A DNA stretch of 64,000 bases from Streptosporangiaceae bacterium. Its GTDB lineage: Bacteria > Actinomycetota > Actinomycetes > Streptosporangiales > Streptosporangiaceae. Location: assembly GCA_019245115.1 (NCBI GenBank), contig JAFARZ010000287.1, positions 19,853 through 83,852 of the forward strand. The letters are read 5' to 3'. Both the position numbers and the translations under genes were made by a program. Below are positions 39,111 to 51,303 of the stretch, piece after piece (the first letter of the stretch is position 1; every line of letters starts with the position of its first letter). The notes below the pieces were generated by a model, which saw only the letters and a list, made by a program, of their open reading frames with translations, made no database searches and was not told where the DNA came from.

Positions 39111-39956
39111 AAAAACGTACGGGCGACGGTCCCCCGGGCGAAGGGGGTCCGAGCCGATGGTCCCCGGGCTGGTGGCGCCGACGCGGGCGCCGAGCGCGGC
39201 ACGCGCGGTCAGGTCGCCCGGCTGATCCTGGAGCTGGGGCCGTCGACGGCCGCCACGCTGGGCGGCCGGCTGGGGCTCACCCCGGCGGCGATCCGGCGTC
39301 ACCTCGACACGCTCATCGCCGAGGGGATGATCGAGACCAGGACCGCGCGGACATACGGCAACCGCGGTCGCGGGCGACCGGCGAAGGTCTTCGTCATCAC
39401 CGACGCGGGCCGCAGCGCGTTCGAGCACTCCTACGACGACCTGGCCAGCAACGCGCTCCGGTTCATCGCCGAGACGATGGGTCCGGAGTCGGTGGCCGAG
39501 TTCGCCCGGCGGCAGGTGGCGGACCTGGAGCACAGGTACGCCCCTACGCTGGCAACCAGCACATCGCTGGCCGAGCGGGTCGAGGCGCTGGCCGAGGCGC
39601 TGTCCGCGGACGGGTACGCCGCCTCGGCGGGCCCGGCGCCGGCCATCGGCGCGGGATGGCTGGGCAGCGGCGCGCAGCTGTGCCAGCACCACTGCCCGGT
39701 CGCGCACGTCGCCGCCGAATTCCCCCAGCTGTGCGAGGCCGAGACCGAGGCGTTCGGGAGGTTGCTGGGCGTGCCGGTGCAGCGACTCGCTACGATCGCC
39801 CACGGCGACGGGATCTGCACGACGCATGTAACGGGCCTGGCGGGGAAGCCCGGCACGCACACGGTAGTTGTAAACACCGGCAGAGCAATAACAGAAGCAA
39901 TAACAGAAGCGATAACAACAGCGACACCAACAGAGTCCGGAGGGCTCTCGATATGA
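39108..39956 (+). CDS. sufR: SufR-like Fe-S cluster transcriptional regulator
   Basis: [43 protein letters not shown]; Cys cluster [21 protein letters not shown]; first gene of suf operon. Confidence 0.9.
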   Translation: MKNVRATVPRAKGVRADGPRAGGADAGAERGTRGQVARLILELGPSTAATLGGRLGLTPAAIRRHLDTLIAEGMIETRTARTYGNRGRGRPAKVFVITDAGRSAFEHSYDDLASNALRFIAETMGPESVAEFARRQVADLEHRYAPTLATSTSLAERVEALAEALSADGYAASAGPAPAIGAGWLGSGAQLCQHHCPVAHVAAEFPQLCEAETEAFGRLLGVPVQRLATIAHGDGICTTHVTGLAGKPGTHTVVVNTGRAITEAITEAITTATPTESGGLSI

Positions 39957-41365
39957 CGACCACCGCGCACGACCAGCTCGAGGGGCTCGGCACCTACAAG
40001 TTTGGCTGGGCCGACCCGGACGTGGCGGGCGCGTCCGCGCGCCGCGGCCTTTCCGAAGAGGTGGTCCGCGACATATCGGCCCGCAAGGGGGAGCCGGAGT
40101 GGATGCTCGACCTCCGGCTGAAGGGACTCAGGTACTTCGGCCGTAAGCCGCTGCCCGCCTGGGGCGCCGACCTTACCGAGATCGACTTCGACAACATCAA
40201 GTACTTCGTCCGCTCGACCGAGAAGCAGGCGGCGAGCTGGGACGAGCTGCCCGCGGACATCAAGAACACCTACGACAAGCTGGGCATCCCCGAGGCGGAG
40301 AAGCAGCGGCTCATCGCCGGAGTGGCCGCCCAGTACGAGTCCGAGGTCGTCTACCACAAGATCCGCGAGGACCTCGAGGAGAAGGGCGTAATCTTCCTCG
40401 ACACGGATACCGCGCTGAAGGAGCATCCGGACCTGTTCCGGGAGTACTACGGCACGGTCATCCCGCCGGGGGACAACAAGTTCGCCGCCCTCAATACGGC
40501 CGTCTGGTCCGGCGGTAGCTTCATCTACGTGCCGAAGGGCGTGCACGTGGAGATCCCGCTGCAGGCCTACTTCCGGATCAACACCGAGAACATGGGCCAG
40601 TTCGAGCGGACCCTGATCATCGTCGACGAGGGCGCCTATGTGCACTACGTCGAGGGTTGCACCGCGCCGATCTACAAGTCGGACAGCCTGCACTCCGCGG
40701 TGGTCGAGATCATCGTGAAGAAGGACGCGCGCTGCCGGTACACCACCATCCAGAACTGGTCGGCCAACGTCTACAACCTGGTGACCAAGCGCGCCGTCGC
40801 GCAGGCGGGCGCCACCATGGAGTGGATCGACGGGAACATCGGATCCAAGGTCACGATGAAGTACCCGGCGGTCTACCTGATGGGAGAGCACGCCCGGGGC
40901 GAGACGCTGTCGGTGGCCTTCGCCGGTCCCGGCCAGCACCAGGACGCGGGGGCCAAGATGGTGCACTGCGCGCCGCACACGAGTTCCACGATCGTGTCCA
41001 AGTCGGTGGCCAGGGCGGGCGGCCGGACGTCGTACCGGGGCCTGGTCAACGTGCAGGAAGGCGCCGCGCAGTCCAAGTCGACGGTGAAGTGCGACGCGCT
41101 GCTCGTCGACACCGTGAGCCGCTCGGACACCTACCCCTACGTGGACGTGCGTGAGGACGACGTGGAGATGGGCCATGAGGCCACCGTCTCCAAGATCTCC
41201 GAAGATCAGCTGTTCTACCTGATGAGCCGCGGCATGACCGAGGACGAGGCGATGGCGACGATCGTCCGCGGCTTAGTCGAGCCGATCGCACGCGAGCTGC
41301 CGATGGAATACGCGCTCGAGCTGAACCGCCTGATCGAGCTGCAGATGGAGGGGGCGGTCGGCTAA
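39953..41365 (+). CDS. sufB: Fe-S cluster assembly protein SufB
   Basis: [69 protein letters not shown]. Confidence 0.97.
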   Translation: MTTTAHDQLEGLGTYKFGWADPDVAGASARRGLSEEVVRDISARKGEPEWMLDLRLKGLRYFGRKPLPAWGADLTEIDFDNIKYFVRSTEKQAASWDELPADIKNTYDKLGIPEAEKQRLIAGVAAQYESEVVYHKIREDLEEKGVIFLDTDTALKEHPDLFREYYGTVIPPGDNKFAALNTAVWSGGSFIYVPKGVHVEIPLQAYFRINTENMGQFERTLIIVDEGAYVHYVEGCTAPIYKSDSLHSAVVEIIVKKDARCRYTTIQNWSANVYNLVTKRAVAQAGATMEWIDGNIGSKVTMKYPAVYLMGEHARGETLSVAFAGPGQHQDAGAKMVHCAPHTSSTIVSKSVARAGGRTSYRGLVNVQEGAAQSKSTVKCDALLVDTVSRSDTYPYVDVREDDVEMGHEATVSKISEDQLFYLMSRGMTEDEAMATIVRGLVEPIARELPMEYALELNRLIELQMEGAVG

Positions 41366-42498
41366 TGCCGTCGTTGCTGACGGGGGAGACATCCCCCGTG
41401 ACGAGGCTGCACGAGCAGCGGTCGCTCGATCCCGCCGACTTCGGGGTCCCGGACGGGCGCGAGGAAGAGTGGCGGTTCACGCCGTTGCGCCGCCTCCGCG
41501 GGCTACATTCCGACGCTCCGGCTGGTGCCGGCGCGGTCAGCGTGGAAGTAGCCCCCGCACCCGAGATCAACGTCCATTTGAACGAACGGGCGGTGGTGCG
41601 CGGTTCGGCCAGCTTCATCCCCGCGGACCGGGTGAGCGCACGGGCGTTCGACGCATTCGAGCAGGCGACGGTCATCGAGGTGCCGAAGGAGGCAGAGGCT
41701 TCGGCGCCCAGCGTGATCACGGTGACCGGTACCGATTCCAGCGCAGCCGCGTACGGCCACCTCGTGGTGAGGGCCGGTCCGCTGTCGCGCGCCGTCGTGG
41801 TGCTGGACCACCGCGGCAGCGCGACGTACGCGGACAACGTTGAGCTGGTGGTCGGCGATGGCGCCTCGCTGTCGGTGATCAGCGTGCAGGACTGGGCGTC
41901 CGACACGGTGCACGTGTCGCACCATTACGCCACGCTCGGCCGGGATGCCACGCTGACCCATGCCGCGGTCACGCTGGGCGGGAACCTGGTGCGCCTGGCT
42001 CCGTCGGTCCGCTATACCGGCCCGGGCGGCGACGCCACGCTGAACGGCATCTACTTCGCGGATGCGGGCCAGCACCTGGAGCACCGGCTGTTCGTCGACC
42101 ACGACGTGCCGAACTGCCGCAGCCGGGTCACCTACAAGGGAGCGCTTCAGGGCGAGGACGCGCACGCGGTGTGGATCGGCGATGTGCTGATCCGGCCGGA
42201 CGCGGTGGGCACCGACACCTACGAGTACAACCGTAACCTGGTCCTCACCGACGGCACCCGGGTTGACTCGGTGCCGAACCTGGAGATCCTCACCGGTGAG
42301 ATAATCGGCGCCGGGCACGCCAGCGCGAGCGGGCGGCTGGAAGACCACCATCTGTTCTATCTGATGGCCCGGGGCATTCCCTTCGATGAGGCGCGCAGGC
42401 TGGTCATCCGCGGCTTCTTCGCGCAGCAGATCGCCACGATCGAGGTACCCGGGATCCGCGAGCGGATTACCGCGGCGATCGAGAAGGAGCTCTCATGA
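41365..42498 (+). CDS. sufD: Fe-S cluster assembly protein SufD
   Basis: 377 aa; EEWRFTPLRRL, SRVTYKGALQGEDAHAVWIGDVLI. Confidence 0.95.
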   Translation: MPSLLTGETSPVTRLHEQRSLDPADFGVPDGREEEWRFTPLRRLRGLHSDAPAGAGAVSVEVAPAPEINVHLNERAVVRGSASFIPADRVSARAFDAFEQATVIEVPKEAEASAPSVITVTGTDSSAAAYGHLVVRAGPLSRAVVVLDHRGSATYADNVELVVGDGASLSVISVQDWASDTVHVSHHYATLGRDATLTHAAVTLGGNLVRLAPSVRYTGPGGDATLNGIYFADAGQHLEHRLFVDHDVPNCRSRVTYKGALQGEDAHAVWIGDVLIRPDAVGTDTYEYNRNLVLTDGTRVDSVPNLEILTGEIIGAGHASASGRLEDHHLFYLMARGIPFDEARRLVIRGFFAQQIATIEVPGIRERITAAIEKELS

Positions 42499-42829
42499 GC
42501 GAGACCCCCACCTACACCCGCGCCGCGCATATATCCGACATCCCGGATGACGGGACGTTCGGTGTTGAGATAGACGGCGAGCCGGTATGCCTGATCCGGA
42601 CCGGCGGCGAGGTGTTCGCGCTGCGGGACGTGTGCTCGCACGCCGAGGTGCCGCTGTCCGAGGGTGAGATCTACGACCACACGGTGGAGTGCTGGCTGCA
42701 CGGATCCTGCTTCGACGTGCGCACCGGCCAGCCCACCGGGCCGCCGGCCACCGAGCCGGTGGCGGTTTACCCAGTCAAGATCGAAGGTGACGACGTCTAC
42801 GTGTCGCTCACCGCTGAGAAGGAGTCATA

Positions 42830-42830
<1 letters not shown>
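42495..42830 (+). CDS. Rieske-type ferredoxin (non-heme oxygenase ferredoxin-like)
   Basis: 111 aa; CSHAEVPLSEGEIYDHTVECWLHGSCFDVRTG. Confidence 0.93.
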
Positions 42831-44886
<2,056 letters not shown>

Positions 44887-44905
44887 GCGTCTGGAAGGAT
44901 CGCAC

Positions 44906-45361
44906 ATGCAACTCGAGTCGATGTACCAGGAGATCATCCTGGACCACTACCGCAACCCCCACCACCGGGGCCTGCGGGAGCCGTTCGACGCCGAGGTGCA
45001 TCACGTCAACCCGGTCTGCGGTGACGAAGTGACGCTCCGCGTACTGCTGAAAGACGCGGGCGGCCACCCGGTGGTCGAGGACGTGTCGTACGAGAATCTC
45101 GGCTGCTCGATCAGCCAGGCCAGCGCCTCGGTGCTCTCCGACCTGGTGATCGGCAAGCCGGTGGACGAGGCGATGCGGATCAACCAGGCGTTCCTGGAAT
45201 TGATGCAGTCCAAGGGCGAGGGGGAGCCCGACGAGGACGTGCTGGAGGACGCGGTGGCGTTCGCCGGGGTGTCCAAGTACCCGGCCAGGATCAAGTGCGC
45301 GCTGCTCGGCTGGATGGCGTGGAAGGACGCGACGGCGCGAGCGCTGGAGGAGGGACGATGA
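44906..45361 (+). CDS. sufU: Fe-S cluster assembly scaffold/sulfurtransferase SufU
   Basis: MYQEIILDHYRNPHHRGLREPFDAEVHHVNPVCGDEVTL. Confidence 0.96.
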   Translation: MQLESMYQEIILDHYRNPHHRGLREPFDAEVHHVNPVCGDEVTLRVLLKDAGGHPVVEDVSYENLGCSISQASASVLSDLVIGKPVDEAMRINQAFLELMQSKGEGEPDEDVLEDAVAFAGVSKYPARIKCALLGWMAWKDATARALEEGR

Positions 45362-45708
45362 CCGAGCACGACGTTCAAGACGTGGAAGACGCGCCGCCGA
45401 CGCATGAGCATGAGGACGTCCTGGAGGCGCTCCGCGATGTCGTCGACCCCGAACTGGGCATCAACGTCGTCGACCTCGGCCTTGTCTACGGTGTCGACGT
45501 CGACGAGAGCCGGATCGCGACCATCGACATGACGCTGACCAGCGCGGCCTGCCCGCTCACCGACGTGATCGAGGACCAGGCCCGCGAGGCGCTCGACGGC
45601 GTGGTGTCCGACTTCCGGATCAACTGGGTGTGGATGCCGCCGTGGGGTCCGGAGCACATCACCGAGGACGGCCGCGAACAGCTCCGCGCCCTCGGCTTCA
45701 ACATCTGA
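45358..45708 (+). CDS. SufT-like metal-sulfur cluster assembly factor (DUF59/MIP18)
   Basis: LRDVVDPELGINVVDLGLVYGVDVDESRIATIDMTLTSAACPLTDVI; ATGA overlap with sufU. Confidence 0.93.
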   Translation: MTEHDVQDVEDAPPTHEHEDVLEALRDVVDPELGINVVDLGLVYGVDVDESRIATIDMTLTSAACPLTDVIEDQAREALDGVVSDFRINWVWMPPWGPEHITEDGREQLRALGFNI

Positions 45709-45729
45709 CCGCGGCGGGTCGCGCGTGAC

Positions 45730-48700
45730 TCAGGGCTGCGCGGTGTCATAGTGGATGCCTTCCTGTGGGGCGTCGCACCGGTAGACGCTGTTGCCTAGCT
45801 CGCCCGGAGCGGTCAGCAGGGACAGGGCGAACGGGTTGCCGTCGCGGCGCGAGATGAACACCGGAGCGTTGTCGATGTAACAGCCGTTCCACGGGCTGTT
45901 CTGGCTGATCGGGCTCTTCGCGCCGTCCCATGGTGGCGCGGAGAACGTCTTCCAGTCACCGGTGCTGATCGGGCCGGTGGCCAGGTTCCCGCTCGCGTCG
46001 CGGAGGTTGCCGTCGACATACAGGTAGAGGTCGGGCATGTAGGAGTTGTCAGCGGTGGTCTGCACCCCGGACGGATCGGCGTTGCCGTCGGGCTCCACCA
46101 ATGTGGTGCCGGTGCACAGCTCGAGATGAGTCTCCGCCCAGATGGTGGGGGCGAAGGTGAGCATGGAGCCACCCAGGTCGAACGGGGCCTGCGGCGCGGA
46201 GGTGAAGGCGGCCCACTGGTCCAGTGGGTTCTTGTCGATCGGCTTGAAGAACTCCGTGACGATGGTTTTGACAGTGTCCCGCACAACAGCGGGTACCAGG
46301 CCTTGCTGATACAGCGAGTCGACCGCGTTGGACCATCCCTGTACCTGGCTTCCGATGCCGGAGTCGTTGAGTATCGGCACGTACCCGTCGGCGCCCCCGG
46401 TGATCGCGGCCAGTGACAGGCAGGTCCGGGAACTGTCCAGCGCCGGCGGGTCGATCCACGGCATGTAGCTGCGGCCCGGGGCCTGGCCGGTCACGCTCAG
46501 GTTGACCGTAGTGGTCACATCGTTGTAGCTGCCGAGGTTGGCACCGGAATAGGTCAGGTCCGGGACGGGGATGCCGTAGTCGGTGGCGATCGCGTTCATC
46601 AGCGGCAGGATGAACGGTGCGAGCGCGGTGGTGCCGATCCGGTTGTAGCCGGTGACGTCGATCGAGCCGGGGTCGATGGTGCCGTCCGGGCGGACCAGGT
46701 AGTCGGCGTCGAGATGGGTCAGCGTCTTGTAGTGGGTCGGATCGTCCAGCCAGCCCGAGGTGAGGGGGTTGGGCAGGGCCGGGTTGGCGAAGCCGATCCA
46801 CTGCGCGGCCGGTTCGGACAGCGTCCGCGCCCAGGCGGCGAAGGCAGCCGAGACCGTCGGAGGCAGACAGGAGGTAGTGAGCACACCCGCGGAACAGGCA
46901 GGAAGCTGCGCGGCGCCGAGCGTCTCTTGACTTGCCCACTGGTTGAGGACCTGGCCGCTGGCCAGCTTCGCGCTGATGCAGCACTCCAGGCCGCTGTCCA
47001 GGTTCTGGTTCACGGCGAACGTGGTGACGGTGTCGACGGTGTGGTGAACGAGCGTGCCGGAGACGGGGACGAACGCCGCCGCGTTGAACGCGATATCGGT
47101 GTCGTCGTTGCCGTTGGCGTCCGCGGCGACGCTGGACAGCGTGAGTGTGGCGCCTGGGTACAGGGTGAAGTCGCCGAGCCCCACCCAGACGTCGGACGCA
47201 GCGAACTGGTCGATGGTCCGCTGGACGCTCGGGTGGCCGTTGCCCGGGCTGATCGTGTACGTGGCCTGGGCGGCCGCCGCCCCGGTGTCCGGCACGAAGA
47301 CCTTTACGTTATAGACGCCTCCGGAAGTCAGCCCGGACGGGGTCCAGGTTCCGGTGTCTGCGGTAAGCTCGCCCGCCTGCCGGGTATGCGTGAACCAGAA
47401 GTGGCCGCCGAAGCCGGCGCCGAGCTGGTGCCAGTCCACCGCGCCGACCGGCTCTCCGGCGCCGTCGGTGCCATATGCGATGGTGAAGGTACCGGAGTTG
47501 TGCCAGTTGGTGTTTCCGCAGCCCTGCTGGTTAGCATCGCTGGCCTCGTCGTCGACGATGATCGCATTGGCGGGCAATGTGGAGTTGCACACCGGCGGGT
47601 GCGGGTCGGCGGGTGGCGCCGGTTCGCTCGCCGTCGTGGCCACCTGGAACGAGGTCGGGGTGCAGTCCGCCGAGGTGCAGCTACTGACATAGGTTACCGG
47701 GGCGTGCCACCAGCATTCAGAGTTGCTCAGCTCGCAGAATCCGTTTGCCGAGTCGGCGGGATCGCAGTTGTCAACGCTCAGGCTGCAGAATGCGCTTTCC
47801 GCGGGGAGCTTCGGGTATGCGACAGCGGGCGCATAGTCTGGGGTATCGCCGCCCAGCGGCACTCTCATCCAGCCGAACACCCTCTCCTGGTAGGGCCAGT
47901 CCGCGGGGTGGCTGGCGTCGGCGTATGTGTCCTGCAGGAACGGTGGGCGGTTTGGCGGGTAGACGGGGTTGATCGGGTTGTTCAGCCAGCCCAGACCCCA
48001 CGGCCCGGAGCCGGTGCCGGGGTGCAGCCCGGTGTTGTAGGCCCAGATCGTGAAGTACCAGTTCTCCAGCTCCTCGGGGTTGCCGTCGTTTATCTTGAGC
48101 CCGGCCGTGGTGACCTGATTCCAGAGATGCGCTAGGTAGTAGGCGGTCGCCGCGGCGTTTTCCGCGTAGTCCATGGCGACCTTGTCCTGTAGCGGCTGCG
48201 GCACGCTGGCGCCGGTGAACGGGTCGGTCGCGCCCGCCGTCATGATCGAGGTGATCTGGCCCATGCCATAGCCGCAGTCGGCCTGACTGTAGTTAATGGT
48301 GCCGCTGGAGTTGTAGCCGTAATAGTCGGCTACCAGCGGATCGCCCGCGATGCCGGGCAGCGCGTGCCAGGACGCCTGCCACCAGTTGGACTCCTGGGCC
48401 ATCACCGCCTCGACTACCTCACGGGGCACGGGCGTGGCAGAGCCGAACGGCGCTGGCAGCGGGAAATCTGATGACGGCGCTGATGCCGTGAGCCCCCACC
48501 TGGAGTCGGGCCGGTTCGCGGTCAGCATTCCCCGCGCGGCCTGCTGGGCGGCCCAGTCCACCTGGGCGGCATCTGGCTGCGGTACCTGTAGCGCCGTGCT
48601 CAGCCGCGGCACCGCGCATTTCGGCGTCTGAGCGGTGGCGGCCGCCATCCGCCCGCCCACATAGGCCGGCGACGAGCGGGTGACCAGCGGACCGGGAAAC

Positions 48701-49611
48701 GGGACCGTACTGGCCAGGACCCGGCCGGGAGCGCCGCGGCCGGCGAAAAGCTGTGCTCCGGTCAGCGGTCCGGAGCCGAGGCGCTGTGCCGCGCCCGCGG
48801 CGCTCACCCGCCACAGTCCAGCCGTTCGCGAGTTCTCCTTGACCAGCGCCTCGACAGCGCCGTCGGCGGCAGGCCGCAGGTCGAACGGCGCTCCCGGGAG
48901 GGTGGCCAGCAGCCGCTGCGCCGGCCGGCTGGTACTGCCGCTGACCAGGCTGTCGCCCCGGACCGCCACGATTCCCCCCGGCACCGGTACCGCCGAGGTG
49001 AGTTCCCCGGCGACCGGTGCCGCGGCGCGCACGGTGGCGGTCCGCGTGTCGACCGTCAGCAGTTGGGTCGCGCCCTCGTCGGCGCGGGTATAGCGAGTCA
49101 GCACCGCCTGTCCGGACGCGCCGCATCCAGGGTTGAAGTAAGCCAGCGAAACGCCGGCGGTAAGCGGACGGACCCGGCCGTCGTGCGCGTCGACCAGGTA
49201 GGCGTAGCCGCCCGTGTCCATCCCGGCTGCGCTGTTGGACGCGTGCCAGGGTGCTACCACGGCGATCACCGACCGGCCGTCGCCGGTCAGGCACTGGCGG
49301 CCGGTCCAGCGCTCATCCGAGTAGCCACCGGGCTGGAGCGTCGCCAGGGGAATCCAGGACGAGCCGCCGCCGGCGCTTGCCGCGTAGATGTGGTAGCCGC
49401 CGGTGTCGCCGGTGCCCGTCACCACCTCGTCGCCCGCTGCTATATGGGCAGGTGACGCGGCCGGACCGGTCCCATCGGCCGCCGTGTGGTGTGATCTGGC
49501 GGCCAGCGGGGGCTGAGCGGCCGCCAGTCCCGCTCCGGCCGCCATGATCAGCCCGCTGGTCACTGCCGCAAGGACGCCCGCGATGCGCCGCCGCGCGGAG
49601 GCTGGTCTCAT
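45730..49611 (-). CDS. Large secreted multidomain protein: beta-propeller-like N terminus, lytic-transglycosylase-like domain, golvesin-like domain
   Basis: 1293 aa, signal peptide (ITSGLIMAAGAGLAAAQP); VMAQESNWWQASWHALPGIAG...ADCGYGMGQITSIM; YNVKVFVPDTGAAAAQATYTISPGNGHPSVQRTIDQFAASDVWVGLGDFTLYPGATLTLSS. Confidence 0.72.
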   Translation of the reverse strand: MRPASARRRIAGVLAAVTSGLIMAAGAGLAAAQPPLAARSHHTAADGTGPAASPAHIAAGDEVVTGTGDTGGYHIYAASAGGGSSWIPLATLQPGGYSDERWTGRQCLTGDGRSVIAVVAPWHASNSAAGMDTGGYAYLVDAHDGRVRPLTAGVSLAYFNPGCGASGQAVLTRYTRADEGATQLLTVDTRTATVRAAAPVAGELTSAVPVPGGIVAVRGDSLVSGSTSRPAQRLLATLPGAPFDLRPAADGAVEALVKENSRTAGLWRVSAAGAAQRLGSGPLTGAQLFAGRGAPGRVLASTVPFPGPLVTRSSPAYVGGRMAAATAQTPKCAVPRLSTALQVPQPDAAQVDWAAQQAARGMLTANRPDSRWGLTASAPSSDFPLPAPFGSATPVPREVVEAVMAQESNWWQASWHALPGIAGDPLVADYYGYNSSGTINYSQADCGYGMGQITSIMTAGATDPFTGASVPQPLQDKVAMDYAENAAATAYYLAHLWNQVTTAGLKINDGNPEELENWYFTIWAYNTGLHPGTGSGPWGLGWLNNPINPVYPPNRPPFLQDTYADASHPADWPYQERVFGWMRVPLGGDTPDYAPAVAYPKLPAESAFCSLSVDNCDPADSANGFCELSNSECWWHAPVTYVSSCTSADCTPTSFQVATTASEPAPPADPHPPVCNSTLPANAIIVDDEASDANQQGCGNTNWHNSGTFTIAYGTDGAGEPVGAVDWHQLGAGFGGHFWFTHTRQAGELTADTGTWTPSGLTSGGVYNVKVFVPDTGAAAAQATYTISPGNGHPSVQRTIDQFAASDVWVGLGDFTLYPGATLTLSSVAADANGNDDTDIAFNAAAFVPVSGTLVHHTVDTVTTFAVNQNLDSGLECCISAKLASGQVLNQWASQETLGAAQLPACSAGVLTTSCLPPTVSAAFAAWARTLSEPAAQWIGFANPALPNPLTSGWLDDPTHYKTLTHLDADYLVRPDGTIDPGSIDVTGYNRIGTTALAPFILPLMNAIATDYGIPVPDLTYSGANLGSYNDVTTTVNLSVTGQAPGRSYMPWIDPPALDSSRTCLSLAAITGGADGYVPILNDSGIGSQVQGWSNAVDSLYQQGLVPAVVRDTVKTIVTEFFKPIDKNPLDQWAAFTSAPQAPFDLGGSMLTFAPTIWAETHLELCTGTTLVEPDGNADPSGVQTTADNSYMPDLYLYVDGNLRDASGNLATGPISTGDWKTFSAPPWDGAKSPISQNSPWNGCYIDNAPVFISRRDGNPFALSLLTAPGELGNSVYRCDAPQEGIHYDTAQP

Positions 49612-49619
49612 CGTCAGGC

Positions 49620-50501
49620 CTATGACTGAGCGATGTTGAGCGCCCCGTCGGTCTCGCCGCCCCAGATCATCCAGACGGCGCCATTGCTGGGGCTCAGTCC
49701 CGCGGTGGTCTGGGACTCATAGGCGTCTCCGAGCTTGCCTTCGGTGTCTGGGAACGCGCAGCCGTTCGTGGCCGTCGTGTCGGCGATCAGATTGATATGG
49801 CTGAAGACGTCTTCCCCGATCCAGCTCAGGTAAGGCCGGCCGTTCAAGGTGGTGAGCCCGGGAGTCATGACGCTGGATTGGGCGAAGGTTTCCTTGCAGG
49901 TCTCCGACAGCGCGGCCGATAGTGCGGCCACGTTCAGGTGGATGTTGGTGCTGCCCACCCAGGCGATCTCCAGATAGCCGGGGCCGCCGGTAAGCGCGGG
50001 CGCATGCGAACTGGCCTCGAACGTGGCCTGTTGCACCGTGGTCAGGTCACGGACGTTGAGCCGTCCGTCGGTTCCGGTCCATGCGATGTAGAGGTTGTTG
50101 TTCCACGCCGCGAGCGATGGCGCAAAGGGTGAGAAGACATTTTCCGGCCGGATGATCCCGTTGAGGACACCGGTGCTGAAATCCATGGTCGCGTACGCGA
50201 CCTGACGGGTCGACGGGTCGGTCCAGGCCACGTACATGTTGCCGTTGAAGCCCGCCACCGAGCACCCGCCGAGTGCGCCAAATCCGCTCGGGCCGCCCGC
50301 GCTGGTGTCGAGGGTGCCGTTGTTGTCGACGAAACAGTCCTCGAGGGAGCCGTTGAGCGAGGCGATGGCAGGAACGGTACCCGCGCCGACGGTCGGTCCG
50401 GCGGCGGATGCGCCGGGTGCCGTGACCGCCGCAAGTATGCCGGCCAGTGTCCCGGCCACACAAGCACAGATCGCCTTCCGGCGATGCCTGGACAAGTTCA
50501 T
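49620..50501 (-). CDS. Secreted beta-propeller-like protein
   Basis: MNLSRHRRKAICACVAGTLAGILAAVTAPGASA signal; recurrent NMYVAWTD / NLYIAWTG / YLEIAWVG / PYLSWIG / VWMIWGG. Confidence 0.65.
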   Translation of the reverse strand: MNLSRHRRKAICACVAGTLAGILAAVTAPGASAAGPTVGAGTVPAIASLNGSLEDCFVDNNGTLDTSAGGPSGFGALGGCSVAGFNGNMYVAWTDPSTRQVAYATMDFSTGVLNGIIRPENVFSPFAPSLAAWNNNLYIAWTGTDGRLNVRDLTTVQQATFEASSHAPALTGGPGYLEIAWVGSTNIHLNVAALSAALSETCKETFAQSSVMTPGLTTLNGRPYLSWIGEDVFSHINLIADTTATNGCAFPDTEGKLGDAYESQTTAGLSPSNGAVWMIWGGETDGALNIAQS

Positions 50502-50570
50502 GGACGTCTCCTCCCGAAAGCAAGGGTCTCGAACCGCGCATGTTGCCGTCACGATTGTGATAGCGGCGTG

Positions 50571-50681
50571 GTTGTTGTCCGGCAACCCATGGCTGGCATC
50601 GGACAACAACAATGGACAATCATCTGCGCTGGATTGTCCGAATTTTGTTGTCCGGCGCAATTCCGGATTGCCAGACAACGG
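50571..50681. promoter_or_regulatory. Nested GGACAA/TTGTCC inverted-repeat array in divergent intergenic region
   Basis: TTGTTGTCCGGCAA (50572), GGACAACAACAATGGACAATC (50601), GATTGTCCGAATTTTGTTGTCC (50632), TTGCCAGACAACGG (50668). Confidence 0.65.
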
Positions 50682-50730
50682 AACACGTCCTAGACCTGTG
50701 CCTGGCAGATAACTTCACGGGAGGAGCCTC

Positions 50731-51303
50731 ATGATCTGGCAACGAATACGTCCACCACATTCGATTCAGATTCCCCGGCCACCGGGCAGGCTCGCTCTCG
50801 CGGCGTTCGCCGTAGGTCTCCTCGTCTCCCTCGGCCTGCTCAGCACGGGTTCCATGGCCACAGCGAGTCCCGCGGCGGGCCAGCATGCAGCGCTCGCTGT
50901 GGCCAAGGCCAGGTCGGTTGCTCCGGCGGCTGGCAATGAGTGCGGCTTGCCTACTGGCGCCGGACCAGGCAGTCTCTATCGGCAAAGCTTCAACATCTGC
51001 CCGAGTTGTATACTCGACGCATCCAACAGGAACCTCGGCAATCCCGCTAACCCCTATTGGTGGTATTGCACCTACAACCCATCGACCGGAGCCACCGACG
51101 AGCACTTCGGCGACGGCAGCCAGAATTGTCATCTGCCCACGAGCGCAGGTCCGAATAGCTCCTACCGCACCAGCTTCACCTTCTGCAGCGACTGCCTCAT
51201 CGACGCCTCTAACAGGAACCTCGGCAACCCAGCCAATAACGACTTCTGGTACTGCACCTACAATCCGGCCCGCAACGCCAGCGACGAGCACTACGTCCCC
51301 TGA
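50731..51303 (+). CDS. Secreted protein with two tandem Cys-rich repeats
   Basis: Signal-like N terminus; C[GH]LPT.AGP.S.YR.SF..C..C..DASNRNLGNPAN..WYCTYNP....DEH twice. Confidence 0.75.
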   Translation: MIWQRIRPPHSIQIPRPPGRLALAAFAVGLLVSLGLLSTGSMATASPAAGQHAALAVAKARSVAPAAGNECGLPTGAGPGSLYRQSFNICPSCILDASNRNLGNPANPYWWYCTYNPSTGATDEHFGDGSQNCHLPTSAGPNSSYRTSFTFCSDCLIDASNRNLGNPANNDFWYCTYNPARNASDEHYVP

